NCBI RefSeq assembly: GCF_030269125.1
Contig: NZ_BSSM01000005.1
Location: forward strand, 62,001-126,000
Length of the DNA stretch: 64,000 nt
Origin: Streptomyces hygroscopicus subsp. hygroscopicus
GTDB lineage: Bacteria > Actinomycetota > Actinomycetes > Streptomycetales > Streptomycetaceae
Direction of reading: 5' to 3'
In this document: piece after piece, positions 44,367-55,466 of the stretch
Layout: each line of letters begins with the position of its first letter
Numbering within the stretch: position 1 is the stretch's first letter
Program-made: the position numbers and the translations under genes
Notes under the pieces: generated by a model
The model's input: only the letters and a program-made list of their open reading frames with translations
Database searches by the model: none
What the model was told of the DNA's origin: nothing

Positions 44367-44796
44367 CACAGTCCTCCTCGCGACCACCGGCGGACCGTCG
44401 ACGCCGCCGGCTTCCAATACTGCTCACCATATGAGGATTCGGCTGCGCTGAGTACCGGCCGTGGGCAAACCTCGTGTGACCGCGACGGCAACAGGGGCAT
44501 CACGGGACATCGCCGCATGAAGGCGGATCTTTCGGGGGGCGCACCGTACATATATCTATGCGCCGGTGGCTCGCGCCGTAGCGCGCATCACCCGTGCAGG
44601 TGAGTTGAGACCTCTTCGAAACATGGGACGGTTGGCAGGCTCATGCGCGCCGTTACGCCATGTCCTGCCAAGAAAGCGCTCAACTACCTTTGATTCATAG
44701 GCAGTTAACCCATTTGAGCCATGCAGAAACGTGCCTGTCAACGAGTGCATATGCGTCCGCACTACCCCACCGCATGAGCCCTACTATCGGCTCGCC
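44367..44796. promoter_or_regulatory. 430-bp divergent intergenic region with dyads
   Basis: No gene here. GGCGCA (44539-44544) and TGCGCC (44560-44565) frame an AT-rich core and could be a promoter or operator. AAGAAAGCGCTCAA around 44670-44683 resembles half of a LacI-family operator, perhaps for autoregulation of the LacI gene at 44797. Tracts near 44640-44730 are lower in GC than flanking genes. Confidence 0.4.
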
Positions 44797-45909
44797 ATGA
44801 CAGCAGCAGGGAAGCACCAGGTGAGCCGCGCGGAAACCTCACGTCGAGGCAGTCGGCCGGGCCGGGCGGGCATCAGGGACGTGGCCGCCGCCGCCGGGGT
44901 CTCCATCACGACCGTCTCCGACGCCCTCAACGGCAAGGGCCGGCTCCCGGACGCCACCCGGCGCCATGTCCGCGAGGTCGCCGACCGGCTGGGGTACCGC
45001 CCCTCGGCCGCCGCCCGCACCCTCCGTACCGGCAAGTCGGGGCTGATCGGCCTGACCGTGACCACGTACGGGGATGAACCTTTCACCTTCACGGAGTTCG
45101 CGTACTTCGCCGAGATGGCGCGGGCCGCCACCTCGGCCGCGCTGGCCCGGGGCTACGCCCTGGTCATCCTGCCCGCGACCTCCCGCCACGACGTGTGGTC
45201 CAACGTCGCCCTCGACGGCACCGTCGTCATCGACCCCTCGGACCAGGACCCGGTGGTCAGCGAGCTGGTCCGCCAGGGCCTGCCCGTCGTCTCCGACGGC
45301 CGCCCGGCCGGCGAGCTCCCGGTCACCGCGTGGGTGGACAACGACCACGAGGCCGCCGTCCTCGGCATCCTCGACCACCTCGCCGCGGCCGGCGCCCGCC
45401 GGATCGGCCTGCTCACGGGCACCTCGACCGACACGTACACCCATCTGTCGACCACGGCGTACCTGCACTGGTGCGAGCGGGTCGGCCAGGACCCGGTCTA
45501 CGAGGCCTACCCGGCGCACGACCCGTGCGCGGGTGCCGTCGCCGCCGACCGGCTGCTCGCCCGCCCCGACCGGCCCGACGCCGTCTACGGACTGTTCGAC
45601 CCCAACGGCACCGACCTGCTCGCCGCCGCCCGCCGCTACGGGCTGCGCGTCCCGGACGACCTGCTGCTGGTGTGCTGCAGCGAGTCCACCGTGTACGCCA
45701 GCACCGAGCCGCCCGTCACCACGCTCTCCCTCAAGCCGCGCCGCATCGGCACGGCCGTGGTGCAGCTGCTCATCGACGCCATCGAGGGCGTGGAGTCGGA
45801 GCAGCCGGTGGAGCAGGTCATACCGACCGAGCTGATCGTGCGCACCTCCTCCCAGCGGCGGCCCCCACGCACCACGGTCAGCCCGCCCCGGTCCCCGGAC
45901 GACACGTAG
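44797..45909 (+). CDS. LacI-family transcriptional regulator
   Basis: A 370-residue repressor. The DNA-binding helix-turn-helix (about 29-50: GIRDVAAAAGVSITTVSDAL) is followed by the hinge helix (RTLRTGKSGLIGLTV). A periplasmic-binding-type effector domain follows (about 85-350). ATG 44797 is preferred over an upstream in-frame start at 44731, since the conserved region begins close to the later start. No sugar genes are adjacent, so the effector and targets are unknown. Homologues near cyd/ssgA in Streptomyces are conserved core regulators. Confidence 0.92.
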   Translation: MTAAGKHQVSRAETSRRGSRPGRAGIRDVAAAAGVSITTVSDALNGKGRLPDATRRHVREVADRLGYRPSAAARTLRTGKSGLIGLTVTTYGDEPFTFTEFAYFAEMARAATSAALARGYALVILPATSRHDVWSNVALDGTVVIDPSDQDPVVSELVRQGLPVVSDGRPAGELPVTAWVDNDHEAAVLGILDHLAAAGARRIGLLTGTSTDTYTHLSTTAYLHWCERVGQDPVYEAYPAHDPCAGAVAADRLLARPDRPDAVYGLFDPNGTDLLAAARRYGLRVPDDLLLVCCSESTVYASTEPPVTTLSLKPRRIGTAVVQLLIDAIEGVESEQPVEQVIPTELIVRTSSQRRPPRTTVSPPRSPDDT

Positions 45910-46170
45910 GACGGGCCCCGCGCGGGTGGAGGACACCGTTCGACCGAGACGCCGGGCGGGCCGTACCGGGCCTACGGTCCGCCGACCGCAGGCGAACACC
46001 TGCCCAAACGGGGCGAAAGCCCCGGTGAAGCGGAGGGTTGTTCCGATTCACCACCCCTGGGTCATCACATGGCGCGACGCGCATTCCTATGATGGGCCCA
46101 CGACACCGCGGACCGCTGCGACCAGGCAGTCCGAAGCGGTGCAGATGCGGCGCGATGGTGGAGGGGTCTG

Positions 46171-47250
46171 ATGACTCAGGGGGCCGGTCAGGGACCCGAG
46201 GTGGAGCGGACGGCGACGCTGCGAGACTTCCGGGTGCCCGCGTACGTCCACGAGTCCGGTCCGTACGTCCCCCACGCCCAGCAGGAGGAGGCCGCGCCGC
46301 CCGCCGAGGAGTCGTACCCCGAGGGGTACACCCCCACCGAGCGCGACCTGCCCGTCATCAACCGCGGCGACACGCTCCAGGTCCCCGTCGAACCGGCCCC
46401 CGCCGCCCCGGCTCCGCAGCCCGCGGCCGGTCCGGGGCCGCTCTACGTCGTCGGGGACGTGCACGGCTACCTCGACGAACTGATGGCCGCCCTGCGGGAG
46501 CAGGGGCTGATCGACGAGGCGGGCCAGTGGTGCGCGGGCACCACCCGGCTGTGGTTCCTCGGCGATTTCACCGACCGCGGCCCGGACGGCATCGGCGTGA
46601 TCGACCTGGTGATGCGGCTGTCCGCCGAGGCGGCCGCGGCCGGCGGCTACTGCAAGGCGCTCATGGGCAACCACGAGCTGCTGCTGCTCGGCGCCAAGCG
46701 GTTCGGCGACACGCCGGTCAACTCCGGCGCCGGCACCGCGACGTTCCAGGCGGCCTGGCTGCTCAACGGCGGCCAGAAGACCGACATGGACCGCCTCCAG
46801 GACCACCATCTGCAGTGGATGGCCCGTCTCGACGCGCTCGAGGAGGTCGACGGCTATCTGCTGGTGCACTCCGACACCACGGCCTACCTCGACTACGGCG
46901 ACTCGATCGAGGCCGTCAACGACACGGTCCGCGAGAGACTCACCCGCAATGACGCGGACGAGTGCTGGGACCTCTTCCGCAAGTTCACCAAGCGCTTCTC
47001 CTTCCGCGACGAGGGCGGCGCCGACGCCGTGCGCTCCCTGCTGGACACCTACGGCGGCACGCGGATCGTGCACGGGCACAGCCCCATCCCCTACCTCCTC
47101 GGCGAGGTCGGTTCCGAGGAGGGCGAGGAGAGCACCGGTCCGGTGGTCGCGGGTCCGCACGTCTACGCGGACGGGCTCGCCATCGCCATGGACGGCGGGG
47201 TGACCATGGCCGGGAAGCTGCTGGTGAGGCAACTCCCCCTGGAAGGCTGA
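46171..47250 (+). CDS. Metallophosphoesterase (calcineurin-like)
   Basis: A 359-residue protein. After an acidic, Pro-rich N-terminus (about 1-90) comes the phosphoesterase core with GDVHG, GDFTDRGPDG, GNHE, a later VHSD and HGHSPIP. All metal-ligand motifs are present, most like Ser/Thr or dinucleotide (ApaH-like) phosphatases. Substrate unknown. GGAGGGG lies 5 bases upstream of the ATG. No neighbour suggests a pathway. Confidence 0.88.
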   Translation: MTQGAGQGPEVERTATLRDFRVPAYVHESGPYVPHAQQEEAAPPAEESYPEGYTPTERDLPVINRGDTLQVPVEPAPAAPAPQPAAGPGPLYVVGDVHGYLDELMAALREQGLIDEAGQWCAGTTRLWFLGDFTDRGPDGIGVIDLVMRLSAEAAAAGGYCKALMGNHELLLLGAKRFGDTPVNSGAGTATFQAAWLLNGGQKTDMDRLQDHHLQWMARLDALEEVDGYLLVHSDTTAYLDYGDSIEAVNDTVRERLTRNDADECWDLFRKFTKRFSFRDEGGADAVRSLLDTYGGTRIVHGHSPIPYLLGEVGSEEGEESTGPVVAGPHVYADGLAIAMDGGVTMAGKLLVRQLPLEG

Positions 47251-47437
47251 CGTTCCCCGTCCGGGTCCGGGCCCTCGGGCGTACGCGCAGGCCGGAAGGC
47301 AATTTCCGGCAATCCCCTGTCACCACCCGCCGTCACGGCTCTACCATCTGCTTATCCGTAGCAGGCTCCCCTCCGTTTCTGCCCGACGGCTCGCCGGTGT
47401 GCGAGCCCCAAGCCCTACGGAGCATCGGGGGATGCAC

Positions 47438-48145
47438 ATGAACAGCCTTCCGCAGCACCTGCGGAGCGAGGACCGCCGGGAGTTCGAACGGCTCCTCGAC
47501 GAGGTACTGCGCTCCGCACCACACCGACCGGAACTGGCCGCCGTGGGACAGCGGCTCAGCCGCGCGCAACTGCGCGCCATGGCCATCGACGCCTCCGCGC
47601 TCATCGCGGCGGCCGCGGCCGTCGAGTACCAGCGCTATGTGCGGGTCCGCGACGAACTGCGCCACCCGGAGCAGGGCTCGGGGGCGGCCGGTCCCGCCGA
47701 GCCGAACGCGGTCGCGACGGACCTCGCCGCCCCGCACGGCGCGGGCGCGGTCGCGGTCGTCGCCGTCCTGGCGCCGCTCCTGTCCGCGACCGCGGCGGCG
47801 ATATTCCTGCTCATCGGCTACATCCTGAGAACCCTGGACCCCGGCCAGTCCTTCGCCGGCACCATGCTCACCGCCGGCTGGGTGTTCGGGGCCCTGACCG
47901 TGGCCGCACTCCTCGTCGCGGCCGTCGGCCTGCTCGTCACCGCCCTGCGCAACGGCGCCTCCCCCGAATCCCGGGCCCGCGACGCCGCCGCCGAGGAGGT
48001 CGTCAGAGCGAGAACGGACTGGGAGGACGCCCTGCTGGAGCGCGGCATCGTCCCCTTCCTCCAGGAGGCCCTCACCGACCGCCCCCACTACACCGGCTCG
48101 GAACACGCCGGCCCCGACCACGGCCCGGGACACCAGCCGGACTGA
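47438..48145 (+). CDS. Hypothetical membrane protein with two central helices
   Basis: A 235-residue protein. The N-terminal 75 residues are charged and helical (QHLRSEDRREFERLLDEVL), two hydrophobic helices lie at about 104-131 and 146-172, and the tail is acidic/His-rich (HAGPDHGPGHQPD). The ATG at 47438 has GGGGG 6 bases upstream; the ATG at 47432 lies on top of that site. I recognise no family. Confidence 0.7.
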   Translation: MNSLPQHLRSEDRREFERLLDEVLRSAPHRPELAAVGQRLSRAQLRAMAIDASALIAAAAAVEYQRYVRVRDELRHPEQGSGAAGPAEPNAVATDLAAPHGAGAVAVVAVLAPLLSATAAAIFLLIGYILRTLDPGQSFAGTMLTAGWVFGALTVAALLVAAVGLLVTALRNGASPESRARDAAAEEVVRARTDWEDALLERGIVPFLQEALTDRPHYTGSEHAGPDHGPGHQPD

Positions 48146-48243
48146 CCGATCCCGTCCCGGACAGCCGACCGTCCGCCGTCCCGCGAGCCGCCGCCAACCG
48201 GCTCGCCGGTACGGCGAGTCGCGTGCCCTGCCGGTCGCCCGCG

Positions 48244-48897
48244 CTACGACGGCTCGGTGGTGAACCAGCGCCAGGCGGGCGGGTCGGCGTCCCGGCCGGT
48301 GTGCCACTTCACCCCGAGGAAGCGGAGGAAGTCGAAGAGCGCCCCGCCGTCGAAGCGGCCGTACCCGTCCCCCTCGCGGACCGGACTGTTGCGGGGATCG
48401 TCGTCCTCCCAGGCGAAGTCGTCGAACGCCGGATCGTCGACGCGGTAGCCGGTCAGATACCCGCGCGCGTCCGCCAGGTCGAGCCCCAGTTCCGGGAACT
48501 GCTCCAGCAGCAGCTCGGGACGCCCCTCCACCGGCCGGTCCGCGAAGAAGCCCTGGTCCGCGTCGGCCTGCTGGACGAAGTGGTCCACCTCGGCACCGTG
48601 GTGGAAGAGTTCATACCCCCAGTAGTCCCCGTCGTACAGGAAGGCCAGCAGGCCGGGGCAGTCGTACACGCGGGACACGTGCAACTGCGCACGCCGCCGA
48701 AGATCCCACTCCCAGCCCCGCGTCCAGTCGAGCACGGTCCAGCCGTTGTACTCCTCGTACAGCGTGTAGAAATCCCCCTGCCCCACCCCCGCGTCGACGA
48801 GCCGGTACCCCTCCGCCCGCCAGAACTCGTCCAACGCCGCGTCAACCTGCCGGTGATCCACCCCGCGAAACAGATTGCACCTCAGGAACCCACCCAT
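48244..48897 (-). CDS. Hypothetical 217-residue acidic protein, Trp/Tyr-rich
   Basis: No signal or membrane helix. It is rich in Trp, Tyr and Asp (EYNGWTVLDWTRGWEWDLRRR; GDYWGYELFHHG). This composition recalls small immunity- or SMI1-like proteins, but I see no firm motif. The ATG at 48897 has GGGAGGG 6 bases upstream. Its codon use looks like its neighbours. The nearest same-strand gene is thiC, 202 bp upstream, from which it could be read through. Confidence 0.65.
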   Translation of the reverse strand: MGGFLRCNLFRGVDHRQVDAALDEFWRAEGYRLVDAGVGQGDFYTLYEEYNGWTVLDWTRGWEWDLRRRAQLHVSRVYDCPGLLAFLYDGDYWGYELFHHGAEVDHFVQQADADQGFFADRPVEGRPELLLEQFPELGLDLADARGYLTGYRVDDPAFDDFAWEDDDPRNSPVREGDGYGRFDGGALFDFLRFLGVKWHTGRDADPPAWRWFTTEPS

Positions 48898-49099
48898 CGG
48901 CATCCCTCCCGACCGGCAAGCATCACCGCTCGCCACCCGGCCCGCGACCGGATTTCCGCAGCGGCCCACCCTGCTCCCCGCCCTCGGCGGCCACGGTCGA
49001 CGCGCGGGCGAGCGGACGTACGGGCGGGTGGGCAAGCGGGTGCACCGGCGAGCGCCGCCCCGGATTCCCCGTCCGGAACGGCGCTCGTCCGCGCGTCGG

Positions 49100-51050
<1,951 letters not shown>

Positions 51051-51126
51051 AAAGGTGTCTCCACGCTAGCGTCATCAGTGACGCGCTGAACAGTGGGCCC
51101 TCCTCGGTTCTTGCGATGATCTGGCG

Positions 51127-52575
51127 ATGACCCGGATGGACCAGCACCCGTACCAGCCACCCGGCCCGCGTCGGCCCGACGGCTCGGAGCACCCGAGCCA
51201 GGGCCACCGTCACGGCCATGGCCACGCCCGCGCGCAAGCCCCCGCGCAGGAACAGACGCAGGCCCACGGCCACGGCGCCGGCCACGGGCACAGTCACAGC
51301 CATGGGCCCGCCGCGCCCGTCTCCCGGCATCTGCGCAAGGTGATCGCGGCGATCCTCGTGCCGTTCACCGCGGCGGTCGTGGTCGGTCTCGTGGTGCTCT
51401 GGCCCGGTGGCGCGCCCTCGCACAAGCACAGCGGCGTCGGCTTCGACCGGCAGACCCAGCAGGCAACCGTCACCCGGGTGGTCGAGGTGAGCTGCGCCTC
51501 GGTGAACGCCTCCGGCGGGGCACCGACCGGAGGCGGCTCCGGGGGCGCCGCCGCGGGGCAGACGCCCGGCGGCACCTGCAAGAAGGCGACCGTCCGCGTC
51601 GACACCGGCAAGGACAGGGGCCGTACGTTCACCGAGATCGTGCAGCCCGACCAGCCCCGGCAGCTGCACCAGGGCGAGCAGGTCGTCACCGCCTACGAAC
51701 CGACCGCCCCGAAGGACCTTCAGTACTCGGTCACCGATGTGAACCGCACGTTCCCCATGGCCCTGCTCGCGGGCGTCTTCGCGCTCGCCGTCGTGGTGGT
51801 GGGCCGGCTCCGCGGGGTCATGGCCCTCGTGGCGCTGGCGGTCAGCTTCCTGGTCCTGAACCAGTTCATCCTGCCCGCGATCCTCCAGGGCTCCAATCCG
51901 CTGCTCGTGGCTGTCATCGGGTCGAGCGCCATCATGCTGATCGCCCTGTACATGTGCCACGGACTGTCGGCCCGCACGTCGGTGGCGGTGCTCGGCACGC
52001 TGATCTCACTGGCCCTGATCGGCCTGCTCGGCTCCGCGTTCATCGGCTGGGCCGCCCTGACCGGCAACACCGACGACAGCACCGGTCTCATCCACGGTCT
52101 GTACCCGAAGCTCGACATGAGCGGTCTGCTGCTGGCCGGCGTCATCATCGGCTCGCTCGGCGTCCTGGACGACGTGACGGTCACCCAGACCTCGGCGGTG
52201 TGGGAACTGCACGAGGCCAACCCCACGATGGGCCCGCGCGGGCTGTACCGGGCGGCCATCCGCATCGGCCGCGACCACATCGCGTCCGTCGTCAACACCC
52301 TTGTGCTCGCCTACGCCGGTGCCGCGCTGCCGTTGCTGCTGCTCTTCTCCATCGCGCAGAGCAGCGTGGGGGCGGTGGCCAACAGCGAGCTGGTGGCCGA
52401 GGAGATCGTGCGCACCCTGGTGGGCTCCATCGGACTGGTCGCCTCGGTTCCGGTCACCACCGCGCTCGCCGCCCTGGTGGTCGCGGCCGACCGCAGCGCC
52501 CCGGAGGCGGAGACCTCCACCGGCGGCCATCCCCTGCCGACGCGTGGGGGCCGGGGGCGGCGTCGGAAGCGGTGA
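51127..52575 (+). CDS. YibE/F-family multipass membrane protein with His-rich head
   Basis: A 482-residue protein. The first 68 residues hold many HGHGHA/HSHSHG repeats, a likely metal-binding segment. One helix (about 72-95), an extracytoplasmic domain with a single Cys pair, then about eight membrane helices (from 210) follow. The signature GVLDDVTVTQTSAVWEL is diagnostic of the YibE/F family. The function of that family is not known. A divergent riboswitch-thiC transcription unit lies upstream. Confidence 0.9.
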   Translation: MTRMDQHPYQPPGPRRPDGSEHPSQGHRHGHGHARAQAPAQEQTQAHGHGAGHGHSHSHGPAAPVSRHLRKVIAAILVPFTAAVVVGLVVLWPGGAPSHKHSGVGFDRQTQQATVTRVVEVSCASVNASGGAPTGGGSGGAAAGQTPGGTCKKATVRVDTGKDRGRTFTEIVQPDQPRQLHQGEQVVTAYEPTAPKDLQYSVTDVNRTFPMALLAGVFALAVVVVGRLRGVMALVALAVSFLVLNQFILPAILQGSNPLLVAVIGSSAIMLIALYMCHGLSARTSVAVLGTLISLALIGLLGSAFIGWAALTGNTDDSTGLIHGLYPKLDMSGLLLAGVIIGSLGVLDDVTVTQTSAVWELHEANPTMGPRGLYRAAIRIGRDHIASVVNTLVLAYAGAALPLLLLFSIAQSSVGAVANSELVAEEIVRTLVGSIGLVASVPVTTALAALVVAADRSAPEAETSTGGHPLPTRGGRGRRRKR

Positions 52576-52740
52576 GGGGGACGGGCCGGCCGACGGAGGG
52601 ATGCCGGGCGGCCGCCCGGTGGTGGTGAGGCGGGACGGGGACACCCGCCGCACCGTACGGGAGCCCCCGCGAAGGCCCGTGAAGAAGCGTTACTGCACGA
52701 CCCCGCGCCATCCGGTGGAGCGTCCCCGCCCCGCGGCGTC

Positions 52741-53178
52741 TCAGCCCGCGCTCTGCTCCTCGGCCAGGATGCGGTCCAGCGCCTCGTCCAGATGCGCGTC
52801 GAAGTCGGCGAGCGCTCCTTCCTGGCCGAGCGGCACCAGCTTGTCCGTACGGTCGAGGAAGGCCACCAGCGGCGACGCCGACGAGCGGAACAGGGCCTGG
52901 TCGCTGCCGACCTGAAGCCTGATCAGCACCTCGCCCAGCACCTCGGCCTCGACGGGGGAGATCCGCACATCGCCCTCCCCGCACGGCCGTCCGACGCCGT
53001 CGATCAGCAGTTCGCGGCCGAAGACCCAGGAGACCGGGGCATCGCCGGGCAGGTGGAAGGTGAGCCGCACGGCGTAGGGATCGCCGGTCTCGTAGCGCAA
53101 CTCCACCGGAATACGGAAGGAGAGCTCCTCCGAGACGAGAAAGCTCATCATGACCTCTGCCTGTACGGACTCGCGCAT
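52741..53178 (-). CDS. ssgA: Sporulation regulator SsgA
   Basis: A 145-residue SsgA-like protein, the family founder. The N-terminus MRESVQAEVMMSFLVSEELSF is almost identical to S. coelicolor SsgA (from memory). It activates and positions cell division and septal peptidoglycan synthesis in aerial hyphae and works upstream of SsgB. It is small, acidic and cytosolic, with no enzyme motif. ssgR lies 98 bp upstream on the same strand; in S. coelicolor SsgR activates ssgA from this intergenic region. Confidence 0.97.
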   Translation of the reverse strand: MRESVQAEVMMSFLVSEELSFRIPVELRYETGDPYAVRLTFHLPGDAPVSWVFGRELLIDGVGRPCGEGDVRISPVEAEVLGEVLIRLQVGSDQALFRSSASPLVAFLDRTDKLVPLGQEGALADFDAHLDEALDRILAEEQSAG

Positions 53179-53276
53179 CGCCTACCCCGTCATATGACAT
53201 CGACTGGCCGGGTTTGATCCCTCTGACCGTGGTAAATCTTGCTGAAAGTACTCGATGTATCACAAGGAGTAAGTTT
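53179..53276 (-). promoter_or_regulatory. ssgA promoter region, AT-rich, between ssgR and ssgA
   Basis: The 98-bp gap is clearly lower in GC than the surroundings. On the minus strand it includes TTGTGA followed 17 bases later by a weak AAGATT-like element, which could be an ssgA promoter. A short dyad of the SsgR type could not be identified with confidence. Confidence 0.4.
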
Positions 53277-54137
53277 TCAGATGCTGATAGAGAGGGCGAG
53301 GGACCCCACGTGCCGGCCGACCTCGGCATGCAGCCGCTGGACGGCGGGCAGCAGCCGGTCGGCCTGATGGGCGGGGAGCGAGAGGGCCACGGTGGCCGCG
53401 GTCGTGCCGACTGTGATGGGGACCGCCGCGCAGACCGTGCCGACCGCATACTCCTGGCGCTCCGTCACCGGTTCCATGCGCCGCACCCGGGCCAGCCGCC
53501 GCAGCAGGGCGTCGCTGTCCCGCACCGTGTACGGCGTGAGGGTCTGCACCGGATAGCGCGCGAGATGCTCCCGCCGGGCGCCCTCGTCCAGCTGGGAGAG
53601 CAGGCACTGCCCGATGGCGTGCGCGTGCCCGGTCTCGCGGAAGTCGGCCCATTCCTCGGCCGCGGGGGCCTCACGGGAGTCGGCGACGCACAGCACCTCG
53701 ACCTCCCCGTCCCGGTACATCGCGTAGTACATCGGGGCGCCGATGGAATCGCGCCAGTGCGCGAGCGTGTCCGCGACTCTGCCGCGACGTTTCTCCCGTG
53801 CCCCGCTGCTGCTCAGTCGCTCGGCCGCGTCACCGAGGAAGAAGAGCCCCTTGTCCCGGCGCAGATAGCCCTCGTGCACCAGGGTGCGCAGCAGGTGGTA
53901 GGTGGTGGGCAGGGCCAGGCCGGTCGCGCGCGCGAGCTGCTTGGCGGGGGCGCCGTACGGATGAGCCGCGACCGTCTCCAGCAGCCGCATGGCGCGCTGC
54001 ACGGAGCCGATGAGGGTCGTGGGGGCCGACTGCCGCGGGACGGCCATCCCGGACGGCCGCCGGGCGGGCGGGGTGCGGGGGCGGGGCTGGACGGGGAGTG
54101 CGGGGGTTTCCGCCGGTGCGGTGTCGACCGTGGCCAA
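53277..54137 (-). CDS. ssgR: IclR-family activator of ssgA (SsgR)
   Basis: A 286-residue IclR-type regulator. After a Pro-rich disordered N-terminus (1-45) comes the winged helix (about 53-110: SVQRAMRLLETVAAHPYGAPAKQLARATGLALPTTYHLLRTL) and then the effector-binding domain (about 125-280). Its position just upstream of ssgA on the same strand matches SsgR of S. coelicolor. I chose the TTG at 54137, with GGAG 7 bases upstream; an ATG at 54047 has no ribosome site. Confidence 0.92.
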   Translation of the reverse strand: MATVDTAPAETPALPVQPRPRTPPARRPSGMAVPRQSAPTTLIGSVQRAMRLLETVAAHPYGAPAKQLARATGLALPTTYHLLRTLVHEGYLRRDKGLFFLGDAAERLSSSGAREKRRGRVADTLAHWRDSIGAPMYYAMYRDGEVEVLCVADSREAPAAEEWADFRETGHAHAIGQCLLSQLDEGARREHLARYPVQTLTPYTVRDSDALLRRLARVRRMEPVTERQEYAVGTVCAAVPITVGTTAATVALSLPAHQADRLLPAVQRLHAEVGRHVGSLALSISI

Positions 54138-54339
54138 GGGTTTACTCCGGAAGCGCGAGGGGGCAGCCCGTGCGTGGGCGGGAAGCACGGATGGGGTGTC
54201 TGCGCCACCCGCGGGGCCGCACCCCGCGGGGAGTTCCGGACTCTAACCGCCCGCCACCGCGTGCGGCCGGGCTCACGGGGAAACTTCCCTCCCCCGAGGG
54301 AACCGGCACCCCCTTACCGGTCACCGGCTCCCTCGTGCG

Positions 54340-54552
54340 TCACCAGTCGCCGTGCGAGGACGAACCGGACATGAACTTGCGCACGACGTAGATCAGTCCG
54401 CCGACCAGCGCCACGAACACCAGCGCCTTGAACAGCAGACCGATCACGAATCCGACGACGCTCGCTATCAGGCCGCCGAACACGACCAGGGCGATGACCG
54501 GCACCGCGACCCACTTCACCCACCACGGCAGTCCCGCGAAGATCCCTCGCAT
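54340..54552 (-). CDS. Small DUF5326-like membrane protein
   Basis: A 70-residue protein made of two membrane helices (WWVKWVAVPVIALVVFGGLI and VIGLLFKALVFVALVGGLIYV) and a polar tail (KFMSGSSSHGDW). It matches the small actinobacterial DUF5326 group. The function is unknown; it may assist a membrane complex. The ribosome site is unclear (a GGGCC before the start). Confidence 0.75.
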   Translation of the reverse strand: MRGIFAGLPWWVKWVAVPVIALVVFGGLIASVVGFVIGLLFKALVFVALVGGLIYVVRKFMSGSSSHGDW

Positions 54553-54705
54553 GGCCCTCGTCCTTCTCGTCTCGTGCGTACGCGTTCGTCTCGTACGGTC
54601 CCGATGTTCCGCACTCGATGCTAGGGCCGCGGGAGGGCCTCGCGGGGGCCTCGCAGCCCTTGTCCTCCCCTGAACCGTCCCCTAGGGAACCCGGAGACCG
54701 CCCCC

Positions 54706-55023
54706 TCACGCCTCGGGGGGAGAGAACACGACGAGGACCCGCAGGTCCTCGCTGATGTGGTGGAACTTGTGCGCGACACCGGCGGGCACGTACACCACGC
54801 TGCCCCGCGCCACCTCGGTCGTCTCCAGGCCGACGGTGATCGACGCCCGGCCGCTGACCACGAAGTACACCTCGTCCTGGCCGTGCGGCTTCTGGGGGTC
54901 GTGCTCGCCCGCGTCGAGGGCGTAGAGGCCGACCGACATGTTCCGTTCGCGCAGGAACTGGAGGTAGGCGCCCTCGTTGGCGGCGCGTTCCGCCTCCAGT
55001 TCGTCCAGCCGGAATGCCTTCAT
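54706..55023 (-). CDS. Cupin-domain protein
   Basis: A 105-residue single cupin. Metal-ligand motif 1 reads GEHDPQKPHGQDEVYFVVSG and motif 2 PAGVAHKFHH; the His and Glu ligands are present. It is cytosolic. The substrate and reaction are unknown; the cupin fold covers dioxygenases, isomerases and sensors. It is divergent from the holin-like gene 59 bp away. Confidence 0.85.
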   Translation of the reverse strand: MKAFRLDELEAERAANEGAYLQFLRERNMSVGLYALDAGEHDPQKPHGQDEVYFVVSGRASITVGLETTEVARGSVVYVPAGVAHKFHHISEDLRVLVVFSPPEA

Positions 55024-55082
55024 CTCCGTTGCCGCCCTCGCCTCACTGCTCGTGTCCGATCGGTTCTGCCACGATCAGACAC

Positions 55083-55460
55083 ATGAAGAATTTCGTAGTC
55101 AAGACGATCGCGAACGCGGGCGCCCTTGCGGTGGCCGTCTGGCTCCTGGACAAGATCACACTGACCGGTGACAGCACCGCCAAGAAGGCCGGCACGCTGA
55201 TCGTCGTCGCGCTGATCTTCGGCCTGGTGAACTGGCTGGTCAAGCCGGTCCTGAAGGTACTCACCTTCCCGCTGTTCATCCTGACCCTGGGCCTGATCAC
55301 CCTGATCGTCAACGCGCTGATGCTGCTGCTGACGTCGTGGGTGTGCGGCAAGCTCCAGTTGAGCTTCCATGTGGAGGGCTTCTGGACGGCCGTTCTCGGC
55401 GGCCTGATCATCTCGGTCGTCTCCTGGGCCCTGCACATGATCCTGCCGGACGAGGACTGA
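55083..55460 (+). CDS. Phage-holin-family (DUF360/Mycobacterial PF04020) membrane protein
   Basis: A 125-residue protein with four helices (about 8-25, 38-58, 61-82, 100-121). The KTIANAGALAVA start and NWLVKPVLKVLTFPLFILTLGL segment are the family signature. Despite the name, these proteins are common chromosomal genes with no proven holin activity. It is 6 bp before ptpA, so likely one operon. Confidence 0.88.
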   Translation: MKNFVVKTIANAGALAVAVWLLDKITLTGDSTAKKAGTLIVVALIFGLVNWLVKPVLKVLTFPLFILTLGLITLIVNALMLLLTSWVCGKLQLSFHVEGFWTAVLGGLIISVVSWALHMILPDED

Positions 55461-55466
55461 GCCCCC

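Noticed and set aside
55083..55460. A prophage holin, indicating a phage remnant
   Set aside because: The name comes from a family label; there are no other phage genes and the gene is a common chromosomal one next to ptpA.
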